Shown: positions 50,470 to 59,686, counted from the stretch's first letter. The stretch: DNA of 64,000 bases from an uncultured Lachnospiraceae bacterium (GCA_910587155.1 CAJULA010000001.1:178735-242734), one strand, 5' to 3'. Notes: generated by a model not told the origin, from the letters alone. Numbers and translations: made by a program.

Positions 50470-51834
50470 ATGCTGAACATATTTGAGGTTTCGGAAACGA
50501 ACAAGATGATCGAAAAGGAAAACCTGGATGTGCGTACGATTACGCTGGGCATTTCTCTGTTGGACTGTGCCTCCTCCGATCTTGCGGCATGTAACAGAAA
50601 GATATACGAGAAGATCACGGCGGCGGCAGGCGGGCTGGTAGCCGCAGGAGAGGAAATCGAGAAGGAATTTGGGATTCCCATCGTAAATAAGCGTATTTCT
50701 GTCACGCCAATGGCACTGGTAGGGGCCGGGGCATGCAGGAGTGCAGAGGATTTTGTGACGATTGCCCATACGATGGATCAGGCGGCAAAAGCGGTGGGGG
50801 TCAATCTCATCGGCGGTTATTCGGCACTCGTCTCCAAAGGTATGACGCAGGAAGATGAATGGCTCATTCATTCTATCCCCCAGGCACTGGCCGAGACAGA
50901 GCGGGTCTGCAGTTCGGTGAATCTGGGTTCCACGAAGACTGGGATTAATATGGACGGTGTCCGGCTGATGGGACAGATCATAAAGGAGACGGCCGAGCTG
51001 ACAAAAGAACAGGACAGCGCTGCCTGCATGAAGCTGGTGGTGTTCTGTAATGCGCCGGATGACAATCCTTTTATGGCGGGTGCTTTTCACGGCGTGACGG
51101 AAAGCGATCAGATCATCAATGTGGGCGTCAGCGGCCCGGGGGTGGTGAAAACGGCACTGGAAAAGGTACGGGGCGAAAGCTTTGAGGTGCTGTGTGAGAC
51201 GATCAAGAAAACGGCATTCAAAGTGACCCGTGTGGGACAGCTGGTAGCGCAGGAAGCATCGCGGATGCTGAATATCCCGTTCGGTATTGTGGATCTTTCC
51301 CTGGCTCCCACACCGGCAGTGGGTGACAGTGTGGCTGACATTCTCTGTGAAATCGGTCTGGAATATGCGGGCGCGCCCGGCACGACGGCGGCACTGGCAC
51401 TTTTGAATGATCAGGTCAAAAAGGGCGGCGTCATGGCCTCGTCCTATGTGGGCGGCCTGAGCGGTGCATTCATCCCGGTATCCGAGGATCAGGGCATGAT
51501 TGACGCCGTGGCGGCGGGCGCTCTGACCCTGGAAAAGCTGGAGGCCATGACCTGTGTCTGCTCCGTGGGCCTTGATATGATTGCCATCCCGGGAAAAACG
51601 CCGGCGTCTACGATTTCCGGCATCATTGCGGACGAAATGGCCATCGGCATGGTCAACCAGAAGACGACGGCAGTGCGTGTCATTCCGGCCATCGGCAAAG
51701 AGGTCGGAGATCAGGTGGAGTTTGGCGGCCTGTTCGGCTACGCGCCGGTTATGCCGGTAAACGGGTTTTCCTGCGAAGGCTTTATCAACAGAAAAGGCAG
51801 AATACCGGCGCCCATCCACAGCTTTAAAAATTAA
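50470..51834 (+). CDS. UPF0210/DUF711 (PFL-like) family protein
   Basis: A 454-aa protein of the conserved UPF0210 family, which has a pyruvate-formate-lyase-like fold and no proven reaction. It has DVRTITLGISLLDCASSD, VNKRISVTPMALVGAG, GGYSALVSKGMT and VNLGSTKTGINMDGVRLMG. It starts 11 bases after the ACT gene, the standard pairing. A metabolic role controlled by amino-acid binding to the ACT partner is a common inference. Confidence 0.88.
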   Translation: MLNIFEVSETNKMIEKENLDVRTITLGISLLDCASSDLAACNRKIYEKITAAAGGLVAAGEEIEKEFGIPIVNKRISVTPMALVGAGACRSAEDFVTIAHTMDQAAKAVGVNLIGGYSALVSKGMTQEDEWLIHSIPQALAETERVCSSVNLGSTKTGINMDGVRLMGQIIKETAELTKEQDSAACMKLVVFCNAPDDNPFMAGAFHGVTESDQIINVGVSGPGVVKTALEKVRGESFEVLCETIKKTAFKVTRVGQLVAQEASRMLNIPFGIVDLSLAPTPAVGDSVADILCEIGLEYAGAPGTTAALALLNDQVKKGGVMASSYVGGLSGAFIPVSEDQGMIDAVAAGALTLEKLEAMTCVCSVGLDMIAIPGKTPASTISGIIADEMAIGMVNQKTTAVRVIPAIGKEVGDQVEFGGLFGYAPVMPVNGFSCEGFINRKGRIPAPIHSFKN

Positions 51835-51888
51835 CAGGGTAAAAAGTAACGGAAAATCCGGTTGCCTTTGCAAAGTTATATGTGCAAA

Positions 51889-51917
51889 TTGACAAGAAGA
51901 GCCGTATATTGTACAAT
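51889..51917 (+). promoter_or_regulatory. Promoter of the OPT-PqqD-PepD operon
   Basis: TTGACA (51889-51894), a 17-base spacer and TACAAT (51912-51917). A perfect 12-base palindrome, TATTGTACAATA (51907-51918), covers the -10 and may be an operator. Confidence 0.75.
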
Positions 51918-51947
51918 AGTACCACTATACGAAAGGTGGTAAAATAA

Positions 51948-53846
51948 ATGGAAAACAAAAATGAGTTCAAACCGTTTATTCCGGCGGACAGGGTAGTGCC
52001 GGAACTGACGGTTACGTCCATCATCATCGGCGCTCTGCTGGCCGTGCTGTTTGGCGGCGCCAATGCGTATCTTGGTCTGCGCGTGGGCATGACGGTGTCG
52101 GCGTCCATCCCGGCGGCGGTTATTTCCATGGGGATTATCCGCGTGATTCTGAAGCGGGATTCCATCCTGGAAAATAATATGGTACAGACCATCGGCTCTG
52201 CCGGCGAATCGGTGGCGGCCGGTGCGATCTTTACCATGCCCGCCCTGTTTATGTGGGCGACAGAATCGGGCAGTGCCAATCCTTCCCTGCTGGAGATTTC
52301 CCTGATTGCGCTCTGCGGCGGTGTGCTGGGCGTGCTGTTTATGATTCCTCTGCGCTCCGCACTGATCGTGGAAGAGCATGGAAAGCTCCCTTATCCGGAG
52401 GGACAGGCATGTGCCGAGGTACTGCTGGCCGGTGAAGAGGGAGGTGCCAAGGCAGGGACGGTATTTGCAGGTCTGGGCATCGCAGCCGTCTACAAGTTCA
52501 TCGCGGACGGTCTGAAGCTGTTCCCCAGTGAAGTTGATTTTGAGATTAAAAGTTATAAAGGCTCCGGAATCGGTATGGATGTGCTTCCGGCACTGGCCGG
52601 TGTGGGCTATATCTGCGGCCCCAAAGTGTCTTCCTATCTGCTGGCGGGCGGTACGGTTGGCTGGTTTGTGCTGATGCCCCTGATCGTACTATTCGGCGGC
52701 GATATGATCCTGTATCCGGCTACGGCTCCGGTGAGCGAACTGGGCACCTGGGGGATCTGGGGCGGTTTTATCCGCTATATTGGTGCGGGCGCGGTGGCGG
52801 CCGGCGGTATCCTTTCCCTGATCAAATCACTGCCGATGATCCTGCGTACGTTTAAGCAGGCCATGGCTGTATACGGCAAAAAAGCGTCGGCGAACAACCG
52901 TCTGAGCAAAGACCTGCCGATGAATATCGTGATGATCATTGTCGGTGTCATTGCCATTGCCATGTGGCTGATCCCGGCGATTCCCGTGAATCTGATCGGC
53001 GCCATCATTATTATCGTGTTCGGCTTTTTCTTTGCCACTGTATCTTCCAGAATGGTGGGTATCGTAGGCAGTTCCAACAATCCGGTTTCCGGTATGGCCA
53101 TCGCCACTCTGCTGATTGCCACCATGCTTTTAAAGGCCAGCGGCAACATCGGCATGCCGGGCATGATCGCGGCCATTACGATCGGTTCCATTATCTGTAT
53201 CATCGCGGCGATTGCAGGCGATACCTCGCAGGATTTAAAGACCGGTTTTATCGTAGGCGCGACTCCTGTGAAGCAGCAGATGGGCGAGCTGATCGGTGTG
53301 GTTGTGTCTGCCATTGCCATCGGCGGTGTACTTTATCTTTTGAGCACGGCATGGGGGTATGGTTCTCAGGAGCTTCCCGCCCCGCAGGCGACACTGATGA
53401 AGATGGTGGTAGAAGGCGTTATGGGCGGCGAGCTGCCATGGTCTCTCATTTTCTGCGGTGCGTTTATTGCGATCGTGGTGGAGATTTTGCAGATCCCGGT
53501 ACTGCCCTTTGCGGTAGGCCTGTATCTTCCCATCCATCTGAGCACTCCCATCATGGTAGGCGGCCTGATCCGGCTATATTATGACAAAAAGAAAATGGAT
53601 TCCGAAGAAGACAGAAAACAGATGGTGGAAAACGGCGTTTTGTATTCTTCCGGCCTGATCGCAGGCGAGGGTCTGGTGGGCATCCTGCTGGCCGTATTTG
53701 CGATCATTCCGTTTGGTGCGGGGACACTGGGAGATTTCCTGGGCAGCTGCCTTGGCATCAATTTAGGCAACTGGGGAGGGCTCTTTGTCTTTGCTCTTCT
53801 TTGTTCCACAATTATTCTCTTCATCAGAAAGAAGAAAAAAGCATAA
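51948..53846 (+). CDS. OPT-family oligopeptide transporter
   Basis: A 632-aa membrane transporter with about 14-16 helices. FIPADRVVPELTVTSIIIGA, LFGGANAYLGLRVGMTVSAS, and EEHGKLPYPEGQACAEVLLA (about 143-162) are OPT hallmarks. OPT proteins import small peptides with a proton. AAAGGTGG precedes the ATG by 8 bases. The next genes are a PqqD-like protein and a dipeptidase, so imported peptides would be cleaved to amino acids by the same operon. Confidence 0.92.
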   Translation: MENKNEFKPFIPADRVVPELTVTSIIIGALLAVLFGGANAYLGLRVGMTVSASIPAAVISMGIIRVILKRDSILENNMVQTIGSAGESVAAGAIFTMPALFMWATESGSANPSLLEISLIALCGGVLGVLFMIPLRSALIVEEHGKLPYPEGQACAEVLLAGEEGGAKAGTVFAGLGIAAVYKFIADGLKLFPSEVDFEIKSYKGSGIGMDVLPALAGVGYICGPKVSSYLLAGGTVGWFVLMPLIVLFGGDMILYPATAPVSELGTWGIWGGFIRYIGAGAVAAGGILSLIKSLPMILRTFKQAMAVYGKKASANNRLSKDLPMNIVMIIVGVIAIAMWLIPAIPVNLIGAIIIIVFGFFFATVSSRMVGIVGSSNNPVSGMAIATLLIATMLLKASGNIGMPGMIAAITIGSIICIIAAIAGDTSQDLKTGFIVGATPVKQQMGELIGVVVSAIAIGGVLYLLSTAWGYGSQELPAPQATLMKMVVEGVMGGELPWSLIFCGAFIAIVVEILQIPVLPFAVGLYLPIHLSTPIMVGGLIRLYYDKKKMDSEEDRKQMVENGVLYSSGLIAGEGLVGILLAVFAIIPFGAGTLGDFLGSCLGINLGNWGGLFVFALLCSTIILFIRKKKKA

Positions 53847-53862
53847 GACTGGTGCCGGATCT

Positions 53863-54216
53863 ATGAAGAAAAAGAAAGACAATTTTCTGGATTATATTCC
53901 CAAACATAACAGCCTGATTCCCTTTGAGGAAAATAAGGATGGCAATGTGGAAATCCTGAGAAAGAACCGGGGACTGTTTAACCGGATTGCGCAGATTTTT
54001 TTCAGGAAGCCGAAAATCAGCCGGATCGAGCTGGACACCTTTGGCAGCTTTATCTGGAAACAGATAGACGGAAAAAAAGATGTATATCAGATCGGCAGAC
54101 TGGTAAAAGATAAGTTTGGAGAGGAAGCAGAGCCGCTGTACGAGCGTCTGGCAAAATTTCTCCATATATTGCGCAGCAACGATTTTATCTTATATGTAAA
54201 TCTGCAGAAAAAGTGA
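53863..54216 (+). CDS. PqqD-like peptide-binding protein
   Basis: A 117-aa protein. Residues 55-115 match PqqD-type domains: ELDTFGSFIWKQIDGKKDVY and YERLAKFLHILRSNDFILYV. PqqD domains are winged-helix-like and bind a leader peptide for radical SAM enzymes. No radical SAM gene or precursor peptide is nearby. Instead it sits between a peptide transporter and a dipeptidase. The frame from 53785 would overlap the transporter, so ATG 53863 is used, though its ribosome site is weak. Confidence 0.7.
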   Translation: MKKKKDNFLDYIPKHNSLIPFEENKDGNVEILRKNRGLFNRIAQIFFRKPKISRIELDTFGSFIWKQIDGKKDVYQIGRLVKDKFGEEAEPLYERLAKFLHILRSNDFILYVNLQKK

Positions 54217-54225
54217 GGCATGGAC

Positions 54226-55671
54226 ATGGGTGTTTTATCTGATCTGGAACCGAAGGAAGTATTTGGTTACTTCGAGGAAATATGCGGGATTCCGCATCCT
54301 TCCTATAAGGAGAAACAGCTGAGTGACTACTGTGTGAAATTTGCCGAAAGCCGCGGGCTTGAGGTACATCAGGATTCTCTTGGAAATATCATTATCATCA
54401 AAGAGGCAACGGCAGGCTATGAGTCTGTGGAGCCGTTGATTATCCAGGGGCATCTGGATATGGTCTGCGAAAAGGAACCGGGCTGTGACATAGATTTTGA
54501 AAAAGACGGCCTGCGTCTGTATGTGGATGGAGATTATGTGGCCGCCCGGGGGACGACCCTGGGCGGTGACGACGGAATTGCCATCGCCATGGCGCTGGCG
54601 ATTCTCGGCAGCGACAGTCTGGAACATCCCCGCATCGAAGCCGTTTTTACCGTCAGTGAAGAAGTGGGGATGGAAGGAGCGTCAGCGATTGATCTGTCAG
54701 TACTCAGGGGCCATAAGCTGCTGAACCTTGATTCCGAAGAGGAAGGATATCTTCTGACAAGCTGTGCCGGGGGCTGCCGGGCCAATATCTTTCTGCCTGT
54801 TTCCTATGAGACGAGATATGGGAAACGGTATCGTATTTCGGTAAAAGGCCTGACCGGCGGACATTCCGGTGCGGAGATTGACAAAGGGCGGGCCAATTCC
54901 AATCTGGTACTGGGGCGGCTTTTGCTGGCTCTGGAAGGTGCGTTGGATTTCGGCATCGAATCCATGTCCGGCGGTCTCAAAGACAATGCCATTCCCCGGG
55001 AATCCGCAGTATCTGTGGTTGTGGACGGGGAAGCGGAGGAAAAGCTGAAAGCGCTGGTGGCGGAAACGGAAGCGGTCATTCGCAGCGAATATGCGGTTAC
55101 CGAGCCGGATCTGCATATTACGGCGCAGCCGGATGGCGAGACAGAGGCAAGGACGCTGACAGGCGGCTGCAGGGAGGCGGTGATCACACTGATCAATCTG
55201 CTGCCGAACGGGATTCAGTCTATGAGCGCCGATATCAAAGGACTCGTGGAGACCTCTCTCAATCTGGGGATATTGAAACTGACGGAATCGCAGCTGGAAC
55301 TGCATTATGCCGTGAGGAGCTCCGTGCAGACAGCAAAAGAATTTGTGGTGGAAAAGCTTCGCTGCCTGACGAAAATACTGGGCGGAGATCTGACGCTGGA
55401 GGGCGTGTATCCGGCGTGGGAATACAGAAAGGATTCCGTACTGCGGGATGATATGGTGAGGATCTACAAAGAGATGTTCGGGAAAGAGCCTGTCATCCAG
55501 GCGATCCACGCAGGTCTGGAATGTGGACTGCTGGCGGGCAAGATTGAAAATCTCGATGCGGTTTCCATCGGGCCTGATATGTCCGGTATCCATACGACAG
55601 AAGAGAGACTGAGCATATCGTCCACCGGACGGATGTGGGAATATGTGACGGAAATTATCCGGCAAAAGTAA
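54226..55671 (+). CDS. pepD: M20 family cytosol dipeptidase (PepD)
   Basis: A 481-aa aminoacyl-histidine-type dipeptidase. It has EICGIPHPSYKEKQLSDYCV, LIIQGHLDMVCEKEPG (metal His/Asp), GTTLGGDDGIAIAMALAIL (bridging Asp), TVSEEVGMEGASAIDLS (catalytic Glu pair), GLTGGHSGAEIDKGRANS and the terminal IHAGLECGLLAGK. These match PepD of the M20C group. The second ATG, 54226, is 8 bases from GAGG and is preferred to the ATG at 54220. It cleaves dipeptides from the transporter upstream. Confidence 0.93.
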   Translation: MGVLSDLEPKEVFGYFEEICGIPHPSYKEKQLSDYCVKFAESRGLEVHQDSLGNIIIIKEATAGYESVEPLIIQGHLDMVCEKEPGCDIDFEKDGLRLYVDGDYVAARGTTLGGDDGIAIAMALAILGSDSLEHPRIEAVFTVSEEVGMEGASAIDLSVLRGHKLLNLDSEEEGYLLTSCAGGCRANIFLPVSYETRYGKRYRISVKGLTGGHSGAEIDKGRANSNLVLGRLLLALEGALDFGIESMSGGLKDNAIPRESAVSVVVDGEAEEKLKALVAETEAVIRSEYAVTEPDLHITAQPDGETEARTLTGGCREAVITLINLLPNGIQSMSADIKGLVETSLNLGILKLTESQLELHYAVRSSVQTAKEFVVEKLRCLTKILGGDLTLEGVYPAWEYRKDSVLRDDMVRIYKEMFGKEPVIQAIHAGLECGLLAGKIENLDAVSIGPDMSGIHTTEERLSISSTGRMWEYVTEIIRQK

Positions 55672-55702
55672 AAAAGACAGAACGAAGCAACGCCCAAACG
55701 GG

Positions 55703-55795
55703 CCGGCAAACAGTTGTCAGAACGCGGGACAGAACAGAGGAAAGTGTCCCGATCGGGTTCGGCTGTTGTTTACCGGCTCTTTTGGGTATTTTTAT
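55703..55795 (+). terminator. Possible structured terminator after pepD
   Basis: CCGGCAAACAG pairs imperfectly with CTGTTGTTTACCGG around an inner hairpin, CGGGACA (55725-55731) with TGTCCCG (55745-55751). A T-rich tail (CTCTTTTGGGTATTTTT) follows. The structure is branched, so function is less certain than for a simple terminator. Confidence 0.5.
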
Positions 55796-55817
55796 GGCCT
55801 GTCGGCATAAATATCTC

Positions 55818-55846
55818 TTGACTTATTATCATTATGATAGTATCAT
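55818..55846 (+). promoter_or_regulatory. Promoter with palindromic operator before the SPFH gene
   Basis: TTGACT (55818-55823), 17 bases and TATCAT (55841-55846). A perfect dyad, TATCATTATGATA (55827-55839), fills the spacer, a usual place for a repressor. The regulator is unknown. Confidence 0.65.
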
Positions 55847-55897
55847 ATAAATATAAAGATAATAACAGACAGAGCAAAAGAACAGGGAGGCGTGGAT

Positions 55898-56917
55898 ATG
55901 GCAATCAGATACAGAAAATTTCAACCGACAGATTATGTCATAAAAGTCAAGAGGGGCAATATAATCGAAGAAGGGGCGGGGCTTTCCTGTTTTTATAACA
56001 CGATGAGCACGAGCCTGATTGTATTGCCGACTACGGCCTTTGACACCGGATTTGCCTATGATGATATGATGACGGCAGATTTTCAAAAGATCAGTGTGCA
56101 GGGGGACATTTCCTATATCATAGCGGATTATGGAAAGGCGTCACGGATGGTCAATTTTTCCTACGAAGGCAACGACAGGGAATACGAACAGGTATGTAAG
56201 GAAGCAAAACTGACAATGGCAAAGCGCATGATGAGTCTGACCAAGGTGTACACAGCCACCTTTCTCAGCAACAAAACCGTAAAGGAAGCCGTAAAAGTGG
56301 CCAATGAGCTGGCCAAAGCGCTGCGAAGCGCACTGCGCGCAGATGAGACAGTGAAGGAATTCGGGCTGGAGATTCTGGCGGTGTCCGTTCTTGGTATCAT
56401 GCCGCAGCCGGATACGAGAAAAGCGCTGGAGGCGGCCACCCGCGAGGAAATACTGAAACAGCAGGATGATGCCATTTATAAGAGGCGCAATGCCGCCATC
56501 GAACAGGAGCGTGCCATCAAAGAGAATGAACTCAATACCGAGATCCGGGTCGCGGAAAAAGCAAAAGAGAAAAAAGAAAAAGAGATGGAGACAAAGCGTA
56601 TGCTCCAGGAGAAGCAGGCGGAGCTGGATGCGGGGAAGATCGAAAGAGATATCGAGCTGGAAAAAGAGCGGCGCCATCTGGTGGATCTGCAGACGGAGAA
56701 TGAAAAGAAAAAATCCGATGCCAGAGCCTATGACTCTCAGGTATTGCTGCGGACACTGGCAGGCGTGGACGCAGAGATTATCAAAACGCTTATGGTCAGC
56801 GGGATGGACAGCCGTTCTCTGATTGCCAAAGCCTTTGCGGAGATCGGAGACAAAGCGGATAAAATCGGTGTGCTGAATGTTTCGCCGGATCTGCTTGAGA
56901 CATTATCCAGAGGATAG
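55898..56917 (+). CDS. SPFH/band-7-like protein
   Basis: A 339-aa protein. The N-terminal 190 residues resemble an SPFH (stomatin/flotillin-like) domain: FQPTDYVIKVKRGNIIEEG, LPTTAFDTGF and KISVQGDISYIIAD. It continues with a long charged coiled coil (about 190-285, KEKKEKEMETKRML), then VLLRTLAGVDAEIIKTLMVS. There is no clear membrane anchor. SPFH proteins form membrane-associated ring assemblies. The ATG at 55898 has AGGGAGG 7 bases upstream; the GTG at 55892 is too close to that site. It is followed by a NAD-kinase-like gene. Confidence 0.8.
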   Translation: MAIRYRKFQPTDYVIKVKRGNIIEEGAGLSCFYNTMSTSLIVLPTTAFDTGFAYDDMMTADFQKISVQGDISYIIADYGKASRMVNFSYEGNDREYEQVCKEAKLTMAKRMMSLTKVYTATFLSNKTVKEAVKVANELAKALRSALRADETVKEFGLEILAVSVLGIMPQPDTRKALEAATREEILKQQDDAIYKRRNAAIEQERAIKENELNTEIRVAEKAKEKKEKEMETKRMLQEKQAELDAGKIERDIELEKERRHLVDLQTENEKKKSDARAYDSQVLLRTLAGVDAEIIKTLMVSGMDSRSLIAKAFAEIGDKADKIGVLNVSPDLLETLSRG

Positions 56918-56940
56918 GAGAGGGAACGGAGGAGACGGAT

Positions 56941-57882
56941 ATGGACAGAGAGGCAGAGCGGGGACTGCATAAAATCGTACTGATAACGAGAAAGACCAGA
57001 CTGACCGAACTGATTTACCGATACAACACGATAGAGCAGGCCCGGTTTTATATCGAACATATGGGAGCGGATTTTTCCGATTACCTGCAGGAGGATATGG
57101 TTTACAGGCAGGCGGTGAAAACGGTATCGGAGACAGCCCTGCGCTTTGCGCGGGTACAGGAGATCGACAGAGAGTTTGTCCCCGGTATGATCTTTGGAAA
57201 CGACGATATTGTGATCGCAGTGGGTCAGGATGGTCTGGTGGCCAATGTGATGAAATACCTGGACGGTCAGCCTCTGATCGGGGTCAATCCGGATATCCGG
57301 CGGTGGGACGGTGTCCTGCTTCCCTTTGAAGCCGGTGCGCTGGGGGCACTTCTGCCCCGGGTCATTGCCGGGAACTATGAGACGAGAGAAGTCACCATGG
57401 CCCGGGCAGATACCGGAGACGGCCAGTACATGCTGGCAGTGAATGATTTGTTCATCGGATGTCGTTCCCATGCTTCTGCCCGCTATGATGTGATCTATAA
57501 TCATGACAGTGAAAATCAGTCGTCAAGCGGCATAATCATCTCTACCGGTCTGGGAGCCACCGGCTGGTATCGGTCGGTGATGGCCCAGTCCAGGCGGATG
57601 GCCGTCCTGTTCGGCCTCGGACAATTCACCGATCATGCACCGTGCTGGGAAGAGAATCAGCTTACCTTTATCGTGAGAGAGCCTTATCCGAGCCGCTCCA
57701 CACAGGCTGATATCGTATATGGAAGAATAGGCATGGGAGATCAATTTCAGGTCATTTCCAAAATGGCACAGGGAGGGGTCATCTTTTCAGACGGAATCGA
57801 AAATGATACTCTGGAATTCAATGCGGGCAGCCGGGTCAGGGTCAGCGTTGCGGGGCGGAAAGGACGGCTGGTGGTGAGATAG
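56941..57882 (+). CDS. NAD-kinase-like protein with altered GGDG motif
   Basis: A 313-aa protein with an ATP-NAD kinase-type core. The usual GGDGT motif is replaced by AVGQDGLVANVMKYL, and PLIGVNPD and GIIISTGLGATGWYRSV (about 198-214) correspond to the NAD-binding strand-turn regions. The DGIENDTLEF segment replaces the usual late GDG region. The change in the diphosphate-binding motif leaves catalysis uncertain. It follows the SPFH gene by 23 bases and precedes a NUDIX-winged-helix gene. The protein may bind NAD-type ligands without being the cell's main NAD kinase. Confidence 0.7.
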   Translation: MDREAERGLHKIVLITRKTRLTELIYRYNTIEQARFYIEHMGADFSDYLQEDMVYRQAVKTVSETALRFARVQEIDREFVPGMIFGNDDIVIAVGQDGLVANVMKYLDGQPLIGVNPDIRRWDGVLLPFEAGALGALLPRVIAGNYETREVTMARADTGDGQYMLAVNDLFIGCRSHASARYDVIYNHDSENQSSSGIIISTGLGATGWYRSVMAQSRRMAVLFGLGQFTDHAPCWEENQLTFIVREPYPSRSTQADIVYGRIGMGDQFQVISKMAQGGVIFSDGIENDTLEFNAGSRVRVSVAGRKGRLVVR

Positions 57883-57941
57883 GGGAAAAGTCCCGGCTGT
57901 TGCAGTAAAATAAAGGTTTTATGAAGATTTTCTTATTTCTC

Positions 57942-57970
57942 TTGCGCTTTGTACCGAAAAAGCTTATGCT
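57942..57970 (+). promoter_or_regulatory. Possible promoter of the NUDIX-winged-helix gene
   Basis: TTGCGC (57942-57947), a 17-base spacer and TATGCT (57965-57970). Both boxes are moderate matches. Confidence 0.4.
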
Positions 57971-58036
57971 GTGTAGTAAATATTGGCAGACATAAGAAAT
58001 ATGGGGAACATACCTGTATGCATGAGAGGGATGTAT

Positions 58037-58966
58037 ATGGAATACTTTAAGGGATATGAGATGTCAGCAGAAGAGCGGGCCTGGTTGGAAACTTATGATA
58101 TCAATGCTTTTGACAGGCCGTCCGTTGCCACGGATATGGCCGTCTTTTCCATTATGTGCATGGAACCGAAGGAGGCAGGCCGCGGCAATCACCGGAAAGA
58201 TCCGGAGAAGCGTCTGAAGCTGCTGCTGATCCGCAGAGGTTCTTTTCCATACAGAGACTGCTGGGCGCTCCCGGGAGGTTTCTGCAGGAGAGGAGAGACG
58301 ACATCGGAGACCGCCTGCCGGGAGCTGCAGGAGGAAACCGGCGTGGCCGATGCTTACCTGCAGCCGTTTGCCATTTTCAGTGAAACGGGGCGTGATCCGC
58401 GGGGCTGGATTATTTCGCACGCTTTTCTGACACTGATCGACGGGGAGAAATACCAGGTCCATGAAGGGACGGATGCCTGGGAGGCGCAATGGTTTTGTCT
58501 GGATATCAAAAAAGAAGAAACGGACAGGGCAGTGGATGCTTTGCAGGCCCGGGTTACCAACACCTATCATCTGTGTCTGTCATGCGGGGCACGGGATGAT
58601 CTGAAACTGACCGCATCGGTGATGGAACGAAAGGAGTTTGTCCATTACCATGAAAAAGCGGTTTATGAGACCGCCGGCAGTGCGGGAATTGCGTTTGACC
58701 ACGCCGTTATTATTTTGCGTGCGTTTCTGCATCTGCAGGAGCAGGTGGAAAGCGGCGGCAAGATGGTGTTTGACCTGATGCCGGAGACATTTACCCTATC
58801 CGAACTTCAGAAGGCTTATGAATCCGTCCTTGGGAGGACGCTTGTGGCTGCTAATTTTCGAAGAAAGATCGCGGACTATGTGACAGAGACAGAGCAGATA
58901 CTGGAAGGAGCAGGCCATCGTCCGGCGAGACTGTTCCGCAGAAATCTGGAAGCCTTTTACCGCTGA
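58037..58966 (+). CDS. NUDIX hydrolase with C-terminal winged helix (NrtR-like)
   Basis: A 309-aa protein. Residues 25-165 form the NUDIX domain, with a complete Nudix box GGFCRRGETTSETACRELQE followed by ETGV (about 88-111). Residues 215-300 form a winged-helix-like tail (FTLSELQKAYESVLGRTLVA, NFRRKIADYV), as in NrtR-type regulators, which sense ADP-ribose and control NAD genes. Because the Nudix box is intact, hydrolysis may be kept. The tail in some relatives is not DNA-binding. The ATG at 58037 has GAGAGGG 6 bases upstream. Confidence 0.78.
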   Translation: MEYFKGYEMSAEERAWLETYDINAFDRPSVATDMAVFSIMCMEPKEAGRGNHRKDPEKRLKLLLIRRGSFPYRDCWALPGGFCRRGETTSETACRELQEETGVADAYLQPFAIFSETGRDPRGWIISHAFLTLIDGEKYQVHEGTDAWEAQWFCLDIKKEETDRAVDALQARVTNTYHLCLSCGARDDLKLTASVMERKEFVHYHEKAVYETAGSAGIAFDHAVIILRAFLHLQEQVESGGKMVFDLMPETFTLSELQKAYESVLGRTLVAANFRRKIADYVTETEQILEGAGHRPARLFRRNLEAFYR

Positions 58967-58998
58967 GGACTGTTGTTTTGTCAGAGGAGGGACTGTCA

Positions 58999-59625
58999 GT
59001 GGGCAGGAAAAAATTTTTCCGTATGACAGGGATACTTTGCCTGTCTGCTTTTTTTATCCTCTGTCTTTTATCCGGCAGAGGGAAGAGAGGGATCCGGCTT
59101 GATTCGGCGGCGGAAAGGGAGCCGGAAAATGTGGTTTATTTTTGCCAGAAGGATGAACGCTGGGCGGATGATCATCTGGGCAGCGCGAAAGATACGATGG
59201 CGTCTTCCGGATGCCTTGTCTGTGCCCTGGCGGCGGGACTTACCATGCAGGCTGCTTCATTGGATGCGGATTTTTCCATGACGGCGGGAGAGCTGAATCA
59301 GGCACTGTCTGCAGCAGATGCCTATACGGAGGACGGCGCCGTGATCTGGGACCGTATTTCCCTGGCAGTACCGGGAACGGAAAGCTATGTGGCGGCCGGC
59401 GTGGACAAAGATGAGATCAGTCAGCTTTTGGAGCAGGGGATATTCCCGGCGGTCAGAGTACGTATGAAAGGCATCGGTTCCTGGCACTGGGTATTGCTGG
59501 TCGGCGCGGATTCGAACGGATATCTGTGCATGGACCCCATGTCATCACAGGAGCAGCCGGTTTCCCTCGGCACTTTCGGCAATCGGGTGTATTCCATGCG
59601 GGCCGTATATTTTACTGACAGATAA
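58999..59625 (+). CDS. C39-like cysteine peptidase domain protein, membrane-anchored
   Basis: A 208-aa protein from GTG 58999, with GAGGAGGGA about 8 bases upstream. The N-terminal basic residues and hydrophobic stretch (ILCLSAFFILCLLSG) form a signal anchor. The outer domain is peptidase_C39-like: VYFCQKDERWADDHLG, then MASSGCLVCALAAGLTM with the candidate catalytic Cys, and WHWVLLVGADSNGYLCMDP with the His and Asp. It is probably an extracytoplasmic protease or inactive relative. There is no bacteriocin ABC transporter nearby. Confidence 0.7.
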   Translation: MGRKKFFRMTGILCLSAFFILCLLSGRGKRGIRLDSAAEREPENVVYFCQKDERWADDHLGSAKDTMASSGCLVCALAAGLTMQAASLDADFSMTAGELNQALSAADAYTEDGAVIWDRISLAVPGTESYVAAGVDKDEISQLLEQGIFPAVRVRMKGIGSWHWVLLVGADSNGYLCMDPMSSQEQPVSLGTFGNRVYSMRAVYFTDR

Positions 59626-59645
59626 GAGACAGTACACTTTCTTTT

Positions 59646-59661
59646 GCAATCCATGGATTGC
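59646..59661. promoter_or_regulatory. 16-bp perfect palindrome, possible operator
   Basis: GCAATCCATGGATTGC overlaps the -35 box of the symporter promoter. A second dyad, TGCCTAA (59659-59665) and TTAGGCA (59686-59692), brackets the promoter. A repressor site is likely; its identity is unknown. Confidence 0.6.
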
Positions 59662-59686
59662 CTAAATGATGTGATGATGATATGAT
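59658..59686 (+). promoter_or_regulatory. Promoter of the SNF symporter gene
   Basis: TTGCCT (59658-59663), a 17-base spacer and TATGAT (59681-59686). Confidence 0.6.

Noticed and set aside
50437..51873. Long open frame (478 codons) on the minus strand opposite the UPF0210 gene
   Set aside because: The plus-strand protein is a clear conserved family. The antisense translation is Arg/His-rich with no motif.
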